A stretch of 64,000 nucleotides of DNA from an uncultured Methylophilaceae bacterium (GTDB lineage Bacteria > Pseudomonadota > Gammaproteobacteria > Burkholderiales > Methylophilaceae): contig CAJVXS010000002.1 of NCBI GenBank assembly GCA_913009235.1, positions 62,001 through 126,000 of the forward strand, written 5' to 3'. Below, in pieces: positions 34,719 through 43,189 of the stretch. The notes under the pieces are model-generated. The model was not told the DNA's origin, made no database searches, and saw only the letters and a program-made list of their open reading frames with translations. Both the position numbers and the translations under genes were made by a program. Every line of letters starts with the position of its first letter. Within the stretch, counting starts at the first letter, position 1.

Positions 34719-35978
34719 TTAGCTACGACGCATGCTGTCAAAGAAGTCAGCATTGTTTTTCGTTTGCTTGATTTTGTCGAGCAAGAACTCCATCGCATCT
34801 AAATCATCCATTGGATAAAGTAGTTTGCGTAGTACCCAAATCTTCTGTAATACATCTTTTTCAATCAGCAATTCTTCACGGCGCGTACTAGATTTGTTGA
34901 CATTGATTGCAGGGTAGACACGTTTTTCTGCCATACGGCGATCCAAATGGATCTCCATATTACCCGTGCCTTTAAACTCTTCATAAATTACATCATCCAT
35001 ACGCGAGCCTGTATCAACAAGCGCCGTAGCGATAATTGTGAGTGAACCGCCTTCTTCAATATTACGTGCGGCCCCGAAAAAGCGTTTCGGCTTATGGAGT
35101 GCATTAGCATCAACGCCGCCCGAGAGCACTTTGCCTGATGATGGAATCACCGTATTGTAAGCACGTGCCAAACGGGTAATGGAGTCGAGTAGAATCACAA
35201 CATCTTTTTTGTGCTCAACTAAACGTTTTGCTTTTTCTAAAACCATTTCCGCGACCTGTAAATGGCGTGCAGCTGGCTCATCAAACGTAGAAGCAACAAC
35301 CTCACCTCTTACTGAACGCGTCATCTCAGTTACCTCCTCTGGGCGCTCATCAATTAGTAGCACAATCAGTATTACGTCAGGATGGTTGGCGGTAATGGCA
35401 TGTGCAATATTTTGCATCATTACCGTTTTACCACTTTTCGGGCTAGCAACTAGTAATGCCCGCTGACCTTTACCAATTGGTGCTATCATGTCGATCACAC
35501 GGCTGGTGATATTTTCTTCCGCTTTAATATCGCGTTCTAGTGTCAGTGGTTCCGTAGGGAACAACGGTGTTAAATTCTCAAATAATATTTTGTGTTTTGT
35601 ATTCTCCGGCTTTTCGCCATTCACTGTGTCTACTTTGACTAATGCAAAATAGCGCTCACCGTCTTTTGGTGTGCGAATCTCACCTTGAACACTATCACCT
35701 GTGTGTAAGTTGAAACGGCGAACTTGTGAAGGGGACACATAAATATCTCCATGGCTTGCAAGGTAGGATGTGTCTGGAGAGCGTAAAAACCCGAATCCAT
35801 CTTGTAGCACTTCTAGCGTCCCATCGCCAAATATATTGTCACCATTTTTAGCTTTATTTTTGAGGATGGCGAAAATAACGTCTTGTTTGCGCATGCGGCT
35901 TGCATTGTCGACACCATCGGCAATCGCCATGTCGACTAGTTCGGTGACGGGTAAATGTTTTAGGTCAGATAAATGCAT
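34719..35978 (-). CDS. rho: Transcription termination factor Rho
   Basis: Rho is the hexameric RNA-dependent ATPase that ends transcription. The 419 residues match E. coli Rho in length and order: the N-terminal helical domain, the RNA-binding OSB fold with [13 protein letters not shown] and [12 protein letters not shown], Walker A (SPKSGKT near 180), Walker B ([16 protein letters not shown]), the Q-loop with [22 protein letters not shown] and the R-loop. It is preceded by trxA, the usual trxA-rho order. Confidence 0.98.
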   Translation of the reverse strand: MHLSDLKHLPVTELVDMAIADGVDNASRMRKQDVIFAILKNKAKNGDNIFGDGTLEVLQDGFGFLRSPDTSYLASHGDIYVSPSQVRRFNLHTGDSVQGEIRTPKDGERYFALVKVDTVNGEKPENTKHKILFENLTPLFPTEPLTLERDIKAEENITSRVIDMIAPIGKGQRALLVASPKSGKTVMMQNIAHAITANHPDVILIVLLIDERPEEVTEMTRSVRGEVVASTFDEPAARHLQVAEMVLEKAKRLVEHKKDVVILLDSITRLARAYNTVIPSSGKVLSGGVDANALHKPKRFFGAARNIEEGGSLTIIATALVDTGSRMDDVIYEEFKGTGNMEIHLDRRMAEKRVYPAINVNKSSTRREELLIEKDVLQKIWVLRKLLYPMDDLDAMEFLLDKIKQTKNNADFFDSMRRS

Positions 35979-36066
35979 GAAAAAGCTCGCTAGGTGAGGT
36001 GAGGTTAATAAACAGTGAAGTCAATCGGGACTAGCTTCTAAGCGACAAAAACTAGGAGAATATTTA

Positions 36067-36393
36067 TTAAATGTTACTGTCAATAAATGCAATTAACTGA
36101 GATTTAGACAACGCGCCAACTTTCGTGGCTTCTACATTGCCATTTTTAAACAACATTAATGTAGGAATGCCACGAATGCCATATTTAGGTGGTGTTTGCG
36201 GGTTGTCATCAATGTTTAGTTTTCCAATGGTTAGACGGTCAGCATATTCAGCTGAAATATCTTCTAGTATGGGTCCAATCATTTTGCATGGACCACACCA
36301 TTCTGCCCAGTAGTCTACTAAAACTGGCAATTGTGATTGCAGTACTTGTTCTTCAAAACTAGTATCGCTAAGATGAATGATTTTTTCGCTCAT
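36067..36393 (-). CDS. trxA: Thioredoxin 1
   Basis: Cytoplasmic disulfide reductant, also donor for Bcp and ribonucleotide reductase. With the start at 36393 the protein is 108 residues and begins [10 protein letters not shown], as in E. coli. The active site WCGPCK, the DYWAEW strand and the cis-Pro loop [10 protein letters not shown] are present. The upstream extension to 36444 lacks similarity. It precedes rho by 88 bp on the same strand. Confidence 0.96.
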   Translation of the reverse strand: MSEKIIHLSDTSFEEQVLQSQLPVLVDYWAEWCGPCKMIGPILEDISAEYADRLTIGKLNIDDNPQTPPKYGIRGIPTLMLFKNGNVEATKVGALSKSQLIAFIDSNI

Positions 36394-36681
36394 GGGGGCC
36401 TCGGACGGTTGAATATTGATTGGGTTTGCCAAGTATTTTAACAAAAATAGCTTAACTAAAATAATGTCGCTGGTTAATTTAGCTGGCTGATTTATGTTTG
36501 ATTTAATAGCTTTGAAAGCCAGCGTTCGCTACTAGAATCTGCTATATTATCTCTAACAGCGCAGTATTGCAACACCTGCAGCATGCTATTAAGCACTATT
36601 GCTGTTGTTTAATGGTTTTGGGATATTCCTAGCGGATTATCCCATATTCTAACACCCAAGTTAAGGGGTATCATAGTTTCG

Positions 36682-37137
36682 ATGCGAAAACATGTTGTAT
36701 TGCTATTGTTGTTTTTTACCTGCAGCATGGCGCATGCAGTAGATGAATTTGTACTAAAAGATATGTCTGGTGCTGAGCACCGGCTAAGTCAGTACGCGGG
36801 GAAATGGGTAATTATTAATTACTGGGCAACATGGTGTCCACCGTGTCTAGAAGAAATACCAGAGTTTGTCGCCTTATATGATGAGCGGAGAAATAAAGAT
36901 GTAATGGTCATCGGCGTGGTGTTTGATTACAGGAGTATTAAAATAGTTAGTGATTACGTGGATGACATGTTGATTTCTTATCCTATTGTGCTTGGGAATG
37001 ACAATATCATTAAACAAATCGGGTCTGCTGATCTGCTGCCAACGACTTACTTTTTTAACCCTAAGGGGGTGTTGGTTAAAGTCAAACGTGGACTTGTCTC
37101 TAGGCAGTACCTAGAGGCAGCCATGCGTGAACAATAA
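36682..37137 (+). CDS. Periplasmic TlpA/ResA-like thioredoxin-fold protein
   Basis: The 151-residue protein has a signal peptide (MRKHVVLLLLFFTCSMAHA) and a thioredoxin fold of the TlpA/ResA class with the redox site WCPPC in NYWATWCPPCLEEIPEF and a cis-Pro loop LLPTTYFFNPKG. It is probably a periplasmic thiol reductant, for instance in cytochrome c maturation, which would suit a cell relying on XoxG, but the target is unknown. The 288-bp gap to trxA holds candidate promoter elements and a TGGGATA/TATCCCA hairpin at 36619-36644. Confidence 0.88.
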   Translation: MRKHVVLLLLFFTCSMAHAVDEFVLKDMSGAEHRLSQYAGKWVIINYWATWCPPCLEEIPEFVALYDERRNKDVMVIGVVFDYRSIKIVSDYVDDMLISYPIVLGNDNIIKQIGSADLLPTTYFFNPKGVLVKVKRGLVSRQYLEAAMREQ

Positions 37138-37148
37138 GCAGTCTTACC

Positions 37149-37466
37149 TTAAGGGTTTGCTTGTAGTTCGCTTCTCGACACTTCTATTGACTCGCCTTTG
37201 CTATTAAGAATGCTTAAATTATTCCCTTCAACAAACTGCATGAGCTCTTCAAATCCATCTCGATTAGCAGTTCTAAACTCCATACTAACCACTAAGCAAC
37301 GAACGCCATCAATAATTTTAGGTTTTAAGAAGTGGGAGTAACGCAATTTTCTATCCTCACCAAACTCAGCGTAACTACTACAAATGCGATCGACCCAGTC
37401 ACTAGGGCGAAAGCGATTACCTTTACGCGTGAGGCTTTGAATGATGATTTCTTCAGATGTGTTCAT
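37149..37466 (-). CDS. DUF3579 family protein
   Basis: A 105-residue cytoplasmic protein with the DUF3579 signature KGNRFRPSDWVDRICSSYAE and the RLRYSHFLKPKIIDGVRCLV segment. The family is largely betaproteobacterial and, as far as I know, has no assigned function. It is on the minus strand between the TlpA-like gene and the BON lipoprotein, with 31 bp separating it from the latter. Confidence 0.88.
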   Translation of the reverse strand: MNTSEEIIIQSLTRKGNRFRPSDWVDRICSSYAEFGEDRKLRYSHFLKPKIIDGVRCLVVSMEFRTANRDGFEELMQFVEGNNLSILNSKGESIEVSRSELQANP

Positions 37467-37497
37467 GTTTATTTAACGCCCTAATATTGCGGTTAGT

Positions 37498-38079
37498 TTA
37501 ATTCTGGTACTCAAACACTTTAACGACTTTCTCTACGCCACCCGTTGTGCGTGTAATTTCTGTGGCTAATTCTGCCTCACGATCGCTTACGATCCCCATG
37601 AGGTAGACAACCTTAGCCTCGGTTACGACTTTAATGGCATTCGCCGGAAAGTTTTTTTCGGCGACGAACTTTACTTTTATTTTCGACGTAAGGTAAGCGT
37701 CTTTCGCTCTATCACTGATTGTGCTTTTAAAGCCAACGGTTATTTCGTTGGTGATATTTTTTACACTCTTGACGGATTTTGTAATGCTTTCCGCCTCTGC
37801 CTTAGCTTCTGCATTAGGGGCTTCGCCCGTTAACAATACATTCAGGTTGTAGCTGGTCACATTAACATGCGCTTCACCACCTAATGCTTTCCGTATTCGG
37901 TGGATGGCTTTTATTTCAATATTTTCATCTTCCACGTAAATGCCCGCTGTGCGCCTGTCTAGCGCGGCTACACCTCCGGCGGTTGCGCTACCTACCGTAG
38001 CTGTAAAGCAAGCAGTGAGTTGCGTGCTGATGCCTGCAATGAGGATGGCTTTAATGAGAAGCCTTGAAAAAGATAACAT
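37498..38079 (-). CDS. BON-domain lipoprotein (DolP/YraP-like)
   Basis: A 193-residue lipoprotein with a lipobox (STQLTAC, Cys at about 24) and two BON domains (about residues 50-115 and 125-190), as in DolP (formerly YraP), which binds anionic phospholipid at the outer membrane and supports envelope integrity. The segment DRRTAGIYVEDENIE is typical of this group. It sits where yraP is expected, next to the yraN relic and rsmI, supporting the assignment. Confidence 0.88.
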   Translation of the reverse strand: MLSFSRLLIKAILIAGISTQLTACFTATVGSATAGGVAALDRRTAGIYVEDENIEIKAIHRIRKALGGEAHVNVTSYNLNVLLTGEAPNAEAKAEAESITKSVKSVKNITNEITVGFKSTISDRAKDAYLTSKIKVKFVAEKNFPANAIKVVTEAKVVYLMGIVSDREAELATEITRTTGGVEKVVKVFEYQN

Positions 38080-38135
38080 AGTATACTTTCTAAAATATAG
38101 TGGGGTACTTGCGTTTTTTACGCATGATACGCCGA

Positions 38136-38219
38136 TTATGTTTTAAATGCATTACGTAGCCACTCAATATGGTCTAAATGTGCTTTATTCATTGATACTA
38201 CATCAAAACGACAGGCGCA
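38136..38219 (-). pseudogene. 3' relic of yraN (UPF0102)
   Basis: Reading the minus strand from 38219, the first 27 codons before the stop at 38136 encode CACRFDVVSMNKAHLDHIEW then LRNAFKT. CRFDVV and the terminal HIEWLRNAF are the C-terminal signature of the UPF0102/YraN family. An in-frame stop (TAA at 38223-38225) lies immediately upstream and none of the nuclease-like N-terminal part is found. The position between the yraP-like gene and rsmI is where yraN normally lies. The gene has been deleted or decayed, leaving this tail. Confidence 0.75.
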
Positions 38220-38225
38220 GTCTTA

Positions 38226-38422
38226 AATGAGTTTGCAGAAAGGACTACGCTACAAGCTTAAGCCCCTTTAGCATTTTGAAAGTTACAGCTAATTTTTCAG
38301 TCGCTACGCCTGTAGCGTTCCTATTGATTTTCATCATGTAATTTTTATGGTTGTTTTTTTGATGTTCTTTTATTATTTCTTTTTAATAGCTGTTATAAAC
38401 ACTTCGCGTTAAAATTTGATTG
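38226..38422. other. Non-coding stretch between the yraN relic and rsmI
   Basis: About 200 bases with no supportable gene on either strand. It probably consists of decayed yraN sequence plus the rsmI promoter. I see no clear Shine-Dalgarno site before rsmI. Confidence 0.5.
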
Positions 38423-39268
38423 ATGAGTGAATCAATATTATATGTGGTCGCAACACCCATTGGTAATTTAGGCGATATTACCTTGCGTGCTTTGGAAGTG
38501 CTGAAAGACGTCGATGTGATTGCTGCTGAAGACACGCGACATACGTCAGGCTTGTTGAGTCATTTTGGCATTACGAAAAAGCTCATTGCCGTACATGAAC
38601 ATAATGAGCGTAACTCAGCACAAGGCTTATTAGCACTGATTCAAGCAGGAAAAAGTGTCGCACTAGTTACGGATGCAGGCACACCTGGCATTAGTGACCC
38701 CGGTGCGGTCGTGGTCGACGTGTTGCATGAGGCAGGCATTAAAGTCATGCCTATCCCTGGCGCGAGTGCTGTGATAGCAGCATTGTCAGCATCTGGTATT
38801 ATCGGAAACGGATTTAGCTTCCTCGGCTTTTTGCCCGCCAGTAGCTCACAGCGCCGCAAAACATTAGATCTGTATAAATCACTCAGTCATACGCTAGTGT
38901 TTTATGAGGCGCCACATCGTATTGTTGGTAGTGTGGCAGATATGGCGAAAGTGCTGGGTGGCGAGCGGCGCATTACCGTCGCGCGTGAGCTGACTAAAAC
39001 ATTCGAAACAATATATCGTTGCGCATTAAGTGACGTGCAAGCATGGATTGAAAATGACCCTAATCAGCAGCGAGGAGAGCTTGTGTTGTTGGTTGAAGCT
39101 TCGCCACCAAAAGAAGAGGCTGCAGTGAGTGAAGATGCCAAACACAAACTCAAACTATTGTTGGCAGAGCTACCTTTGAAACAGGCTGTTAAGCTGGCAG
39201 CGGAAATGACAGACGCTAAGAAAAATGATTTATATCAGATGGCATTGTCTTTAAAAGGTAGCCTTTAA
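38423..39268 (+). CDS. rsmI: 16S rRNA (cytidine-2'-O)-methyltransferase RsmI
   Basis: RsmI methylates the 2'-O of C1402 of 16S rRNA. The 281 residues match the family: YVVATPIGNLGDITLRAL at the start, AAEDTRHTSGLL, LVTDAGTPGISDPG, PIPGASAVIAALS and FYEAPHRI. The ATG at 38423 is used; a TTG three bases before it is possible. No ribosome site is obvious. Normally divergent from yraN, it now faces only that gene's relic. Confidence 0.96.
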   Translation: MSESILYVVATPIGNLGDITLRALEVLKDVDVIAAEDTRHTSGLLSHFGITKKLIAVHEHNERNSAQGLLALIQAGKSVALVTDAGTPGISDPGAVVVDVLHEAGIKVMPIPGASAVIAALSASGIIGNGFSFLGFLPASSSQRRKTLDLYKSLSHTLVFYEAPHRIVGSVADMAKVLGGERRITVARELTKTFETIYRCALSDVQAWIENDPNQQRGELVLLVEASPPKEEAAVSEDAKHKLKLLLAELPLKQAVKLAAEMTDAKKNDLYQMALSLKGSL

Positions 39269-39313
39269 AAGACGGACACTAAAAAACAAACCTTCATAAA
39301 TATTTGAATTACT

Positions 39314-40348
39314 ATGACAAAAAAAATCACAATTACACGCCCAGATGATTGGCATTTACATTTAAGAGATGGTGTAGCGCTGCAAGCGGTTGCCGCCGAT
39401 GCAGCTAAGCAATTTGGCCGTGCCATTGTCATGCCTAATCTACGTCCACCAGTCACAACGACGGCATTGGCGGTTGCTTACCGTGAGAGCATCATGGCAG
39501 CGTTACCAAAAGACGCCAACTTTGAGCCGCTCATGGTGTTGTATCTGACCGATGTGACGACTGCTGATGAAATTTATAAAGCCAAAGGTAGTGGCATCGT
39601 GCATGGGGTCAAGCTTTATCCTGCCGGTGCGACAACCAACTCAGACTCTGGCGTGACTAGCCTTGAGAAGTGTGCTGATGCATTGTCTGCGATGCAAACG
39701 GTTGGTATTCCTTTGCTGGTGCATGCTGAAGTGACGGATGCTAATGTGGATGTATTTGATCGTGAAAAAGTATTTATTGATCGTCACATGAAATCGCTGA
39801 TTGCCAGCTACCCAGGCTTGAAAGTGGTGTTTGAACATATTACGACGAAAGATGCGGTAGAGTTTGTGGCAACCGCTGGCCCTAATATAGCCGCGACCAT
39901 TACCGCGCATCATTTGCTCATGAATCGTAATGATCTCTTTAAAGGTGGTATTCGCCCCCACCATTATTGCTTACCTATTTTAAAACGTGAAGAACATCGA
40001 CAAGCTTTGGTTAAAGCTGCAACTTCTGGCAGCCCTAAATTCTTTTTAGGCACGGACAGCGCGCCGCATGCTAAAAATGCGAAAGAAGCAAGCTGTGGTT
40101 GTGCGGGTATGTATACTGCGCATGCAGCGATTGAGTTGTATGCAGAAGCGTTTGAGGCGGTTGATGCCTTAGAGCAACTGGAAGGCTTTGCTAGTTTTTA
40201 TGGCGCAGATTTTTATGGCCTGCCTAGAAGTTCTGAGCAAGTAACCTTGGCGAAAGAGAGTTGGCAAGTGCCGGAAAGTTATCCTTATGATGGCGATGTG
40301 CTGGTGCCATTGCGGGCTGGGGAGTCTATCGCTTGGAGGGTTGTGTAA
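39314..40348 (+). CDS. pyrC: Dihydroorotase (PyrC type)
   Basis: PyrC closes carbamoyl-aspartate to dihydroorotate in pyrimidine synthesis. The 344-residue zinc enzyme has His14 and His16 ([10 protein letters not shown]), the carboxylated Lys in [11 protein letters not shown] near residue 101, HAEVTD, FEHITT and the catalytic Asp of GTDSAPH. Length equals that of the E. coli short type. The next pyrimidine gene, pyrD, appears at the end of this window but is not linked. Confidence 0.97.
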   Translation: MTKKITITRPDDWHLHLRDGVALQAVAADAAKQFGRAIVMPNLRPPVTTTALAVAYRESIMAALPKDANFEPLMVLYLTDVTTADEIYKAKGSGIVHGVKLYPAGATTNSDSGVTSLEKCADALSAMQTVGIPLLVHAEVTDANVDVFDREKVFIDRHMKSLIASYPGLKVVFEHITTKDAVEFVATAGPNIAATITAHHLLMNRNDLFKGGIRPHHYCLPILKREEHRQALVKAATSGSPKFFLGTDSAPHAKNAKEASCGCAGMYTAHAAIELYAEAFEAVDALEQLEGFASFYGADFYGLPRSSEQVTLAKESWQVPESYPYDGDVLVPLRAGESIAWRVV

Positions 40349-40352
40349 AGGT

Positions 40353-40685
40353 ATGGCATGGTACGTCTGGTTGGTATTGGTTTTACTGGCACTCTCTTTC
40401 CTGACTTACTTATTGACTAAGCGTGCGCGACTGATAATGAAGCATAAAGATGATGAATTGGTTGAAATGCGCATGAAAGAAAAGTTCTGGGTAGGGCAGA
40501 CTAAAGAGCAGTTAATTGATTCTTTGGGCGAGCCGTTAGCTGTTGATCAGAAGGTGTTGAAGACTAAGGTTAAAGAAGTTTGGAAGTATGAGCAGACTGG
40601 TAAGAATCGGTACGGGCTGAGAATCACGTTGGATGATGGAGTTGTTGTTGGGGGGGGTAGAAGTACAGGGGGCAGTTATAGCTAG
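40353..40685 (+). CDS. Small membrane-anchored protein with SmpA/BamE-like C-terminus
   Basis: A 110-residue protein from the ATG at 40353, five bases after pyrC. It has one N-terminal membrane segment (WYVWLVLVLLALSFLTYLL), a charged region and a domain containing FWVGQTKEQLIDSLGEP and EVWKYEQTGKNRYGL. The pattern of a Gly-x-Thr-x-x-Gln-Leu helix followed by W-x-Y strands resembles the BamE/SmpA-like or DUF2845 fold. No function is assigned. The close spacing suggests co-transcription with pyrC. Confidence 0.7.
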   Translation: MAWYVWLVLVLLALSFLTYLLTKRARLIMKHKDDELVEMRMKEKFWVGQTKEQLIDSLGEPLAVDQKVLKTKVKEVWKYEQTGKNRYGLRITLDDGVVVGGGRSTGGSYS

Positions 40686-40697
40686 GAATAGTGCGTC

Positions 40698-40729
40698 TAA
40701 AAACAATGGAGCCTGCCCTGTTGGCTCTA
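40698..40729 (-). terminator. Possible terminator of rnpB
   Basis: On the minus strand a 7-bp stem (with one G-T pair, loop of 9) is followed by a run of T (A run at 40700-40703 on plus). It lies about 45 bases after the mature 3' end of the RNase P RNA. Confidence 0.4.
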
Positions 40730-40771
40730 GAAAAACAATCTTAACCGCCATCAATTTAACAATCCGAATGT

Positions 40772-41070
40772 GAAGTTAGCCGGTAAGCCGGGTTTTGTCT
40801 TGTATTACTACAAGGACAGTCATTCATCTAGGCGTGTAATTACTCACACGCTCGAGCAACCTACCCACTGGCAGCGCGAGTCACGCCTATTGCCAGTCTA
40901 TTTGGTCTTGCTGCAGATGGAGGTTGCCGCGTTTCACCGTAACTAAATACGCTCGTCTCTGTGGCCCTATTCCTCGCCTCGCGGCGTACGGCCGTTAGCC
41001 GTCATCTCACTCTGTGCAGCCCGGACTTTCCTCCCCTTACCACTAAGCGGCGACTGTCTTGGCTAACTTC
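40772..41070 (-). ncRNA. rnpB: RNase P RNA (class A), compact form
   Basis: The catalytic RNA that removes 5' leaders from pre-tRNAs. On the minus strand the conserved GAGGAAAGTCCGGGC (41019-41033) and AGATGAATGACTGTCC (40814-40829) are exact, and the 10-bp end-closing helix P1 pairs 40772-40781 with 41061-41070. The P4, P15 and J11/12-type segments can be followed. At about 299 nt it is much shorter than the E. coli RNA (377); the region that normally carries P13 and P14 seems absent, and the L15 position reads GGC rather than GGU. Confidence 0.95.
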
Positions 41071-41077
41071 GCCGAGT

Positions 41078-41083
41078 ATTCTA
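41078..41083 (-). promoter_or_regulatory. Candidate -10 element of rnpB
   Basis: TAGAAT on the minus strand, 7 bases before the predicted RNA 5' end at 41070. The -35 region is weak. Distance to the mature end fits direct initiation of the RNA. Confidence 0.45.
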
Positions 41084-41089
41084 ACATCA

Positions 41090-41360
41090 CAATCGACGTA
41101 AACACTCATACACACCAAATTCCCACAGCTTTTACACCAAAAATCCCCGAATTTACATTAAATAAACTTTTAAAGCCAGGCAAAAGGCCGCTATAGGAAA
41201 TTCAGCACCCTACAAACATTCTCTGATAATTAACATTCATAAGCCCAAGTAACCTAATGATTATTAAAGGTTTTATTTTTATGCGAAAAATGACGTAAGT
41301 CCTTGTCTTGAAAGAAAAAAAGCTTGCTTTAAGCTATTTTTTGCTCTAGAGTTGCAATAA
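41090..41360. other. Non-coding stretch between rnpB and mraZ
   Basis: About 270 bases of AT-rich DNA without a supportable gene. It must hold the upstream part of the rnpB promoter and possibly remote elements for the dcw cluster. I see no tRNA, repeat or strong hairpin in it. Confidence 0.5.
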
Positions 41361-41386
41361 GTGGGGAGAAGTGGTGTTTTGTGGGT
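41361..41386 (+). promoter_or_regulatory. Three-box MraZ operator
   Basis: GTGGGG, GTGGTG and GTGGGT start at 41361, 41371 and 41381, an exact 10-bp period. Repeated TGGGN boxes with 5-base spacers upstream of mraZ are the known binding site of the MraZ repressor, so this is the likely autoregulatory operator of the dcw cluster. The middle box deviates (TGGTG). Confidence 0.75.
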
Positions 41387-41426
41387 AATAATTAACGTAT
41401 TACTAAGGGTGTTAATTATTCCCCAC
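41381..41426. repeat. 16-bp inverted repeat overlapping the MraZ operator
   Basis: Arms 41381-41396 and 41411-41426 pair at 15 of 16 positions around a 14-base spacer. The left arm includes the third MraZ box, and the right arm ends in CCCCAC, a fourth box in reverse orientation. It may be part of the operator or a leader hairpin. Confidence 0.7.
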
Positions 41427-41483
41427 ACCCTCACGGTGATTCTGATGAGAATTTTAACAAATAAAATTGGCGGTAAATAAAAA

Positions 41484-41933
41484 GTGTTTAAAGGTGCTGC
41501 AAGCTTAAATATAGATGTGAAAGGCCGGTTGGCGATTCCAGCTAAACACCGCGAGGCATTGCTTGCACTCTCTGACGGCAAGATGGTCTTAACCGCGCAC
41601 TCACATCCTTGTTTGCTGTTATACCCAGCCCCTGCTTGGGCGCCTATCCAATCTAAAATCATGAGCCTCTCTAGCTTTGACAAAAAGTCTGCTGCTTTGC
41701 AACGTCGTTTGGTCGGTTATGCAGAGGATGTTGGTGTTGATAGTGCGGGCCGTATGCTTGTTTCTCCAGTGTTGCGTGAGTTAGCTGGGTTGGAGAAAGG
41801 GGTGATGTTGGTTGGGCAGGGCAGTCACTTTGAGTTGTGGAGCAAGGAAGCTTGGCTGAAGGAGAGCCAAGAGGCGGTTAATCCAGAAGGTGAGTATGAA
41901 ATGCCATCGGAACTAGAAGGTTTCTCACTATGA
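41484..41933 (+). CDS. mraZ: Transcriptional regulator MraZ
   Basis: MraZ is an AbrB-fold ring-forming DNA-binding protein that represses the dcw cluster. The 149 residues contain the two repeats with their conserved DxxGR cores (IDVKGRLAIPAKHRE near residue 9 and VDSAGRMLVSPVLRE near residue 87). The start is GTG. It is the first gene of the cluster, with its probable operator about 100 bp upstream, and overlaps rsmH by 4 bp. Confidence 0.96.
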   Translation: MFKGAASLNIDVKGRLAIPAKHREALLALSDGKMVLTAHSHPCLLLYPAPAWAPIQSKIMSLSSFDKKSAALQRRLVGYAEDVGVDSAGRMLVSPVLRELAGLEKGVMLVGQGSHFELWSKEAWLKESQEAVNPEGEYEMPSELEGFSL

Positions 41934-42916
41934 CAGAGGGCGCCATTTCAGCGCCCTCCTCAATATTAGTGCCATCTAGTTCTGAAGATGGTCAGCATAT
42001 TACGGTTTTGTTGGATGAGGCTGTGGACGCACTAAACATTAAATCCGATGGTACTTATATGGATTGCACCTTTGGGCGTGGCGGACATAGCCAGAAAATA
42101 TTGGAGCAGCTTGGAGATGGGGGTCGTTTATTTGCGGTTGATCGCGATTTGGCTGCTTATGTAACTGGACAAGCGATTTCTGATGCGCGATTTCATATCG
42201 AGCATTTGCATTTCTCGGAATTGAAACAATTAGCAGTAAGTCATGGCTTATCCAAAGTCGATGGCATCTTAATAGATTTAGGCATTTCGTCACCGCAGGT
42301 TGATGAGGGTGAGCGTGGCTTTAGCTTTCGCTTTGACGGTCCTTTGGACATGCGTATGGACCAAACACGTGGAAAAACAGTAGCAGAAATATTAACCAAT
42401 ATTTCGGAAAAAAAACTTAGAGAGGTAATAAAGGACTATGGTGAGGAACGGTTTGCTAAGCAGGTTGCAAGGGCGATTATTAAGGAGCGCACAGACGGGC
42501 GCGCCATCACCACTACAGGAAGGCTTGCCGAGGTCGTGGCGAGTGCCATCCCAAAGGTTGATCCGGGGAAGAATCCAGCAACACGCACCTTTCAAGCTTT
42601 ACGGATTTTCGCAAATCAAGAGCTTGAGGAGTTGTCGATAATTTTGCCGCAGTGTATGGATTTATTGGTAGAGAATGGCCGTTTGGTTGTGATTAGTTTT
42701 CATTCTTTAGAAGATCGCGTGGCGAAGCAGTTTATTAAAGCTGAGTCGGACCGCGACAATTTGCCTTCAAACTTCCCTGTGCGCGCTAAAGATTTGCCGC
42801 AGGCTAGACTGGTTGCTGTTGGTAAAGCGATTAAGCCAAGTGCTAGAGAGGTGAAAGCTAACCCACGTTCAAGAAGTGCTGTCATGCGCGTAGCGATGAG
42901 GACAGCGACAGAATGA
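41930..42916 (+). CDS. rsmH: 16S rRNA (cytosine-N4)-methyltransferase RsmH
   Basis: RsmH methylates N4 of C1402 in 16S rRNA, the same nucleotide that RsmI modifies at its 2'-O. The 328-residue protein has HITVLLDEAVDAL, the SAM motif DCTFGRGGHS, LIDLGISSPQVDEGERGFSF, and FHSLEDRVAKQF. A Ser-rich N-terminal extension of about 22 residues precedes the conserved start; a shorter form cannot be chosen by eye. ATGA overlaps link it to mraZ and ftsL. Confidence 0.96.
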   Translation: MTEGAISAPSSILVPSSSEDGQHITVLLDEAVDALNIKSDGTYMDCTFGRGGHSQKILEQLGDGGRLFAVDRDLAAYVTGQAISDARFHIEHLHFSELKQLAVSHGLSKVDGILIDLGISSPQVDEGERGFSFRFDGPLDMRMDQTRGKTVAEILTNISEKKLREVIKDYGEERFAKQVARAIIKERTDGRAITTTGRLAEVVASAIPKVDPGKNPATRTFQALRIFANQELEELSIILPQCMDLLVENGRLVVISFHSLEDRVAKQFIKAESDRDNLPSNFPVRAKDLPQARLVAVGKAIKPSAREVKANPRSRSAVMRVAMRTATE

Positions 42917-43188
42917 TGAGGGCGAATATTATTTTATATGTCGCATTAATCTTAGTTGCATGTGGCCTGGTGACTTCTCAGCATGAAGCGAGAAGTCAGC
43001 ATTCTGAAAGGGAGCGCTTACAGGCGGTTGCGGCGGAATATGAGGCCGAGTATGGGCAGTTGCAGATTGAACAAGGCACATGGGCGACGCACGCGCGAGT
43101 AGAGGAAGTGGCGACCACGCAATTAAAAATGGAAGTGCCAATCCCTAAGCAGATACAGGTTATCGTGTTGGATAAGGTGGGCCAATAA
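42913..43188 (+). CDS. ftsL: Cell division protein FtsL
   Basis: FtsL is a single-pass membrane protein that forms the FtsQLB complex and activates FtsWI. The 91 residues have an N-terminal membrane helix (ANIILYVALILVACGLV) and a coiled-coil periplasmic part with LxxxxxxYxxxYGQLQIEQ. Sequence conservation is low in this family, so position between rsmH and ftsI supports the call. Overlaps the rsmH end by 4 bp. Confidence 0.92.
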   Translation: MMRANIILYVALILVACGLVTSQHEARSQHSERERLQAVAAEYEAEYGQLQIEQGTWATHARVEEVATTQLKMEVPIPKQIQVIVLDKVGQ

Positions 43189-43189
43189 G

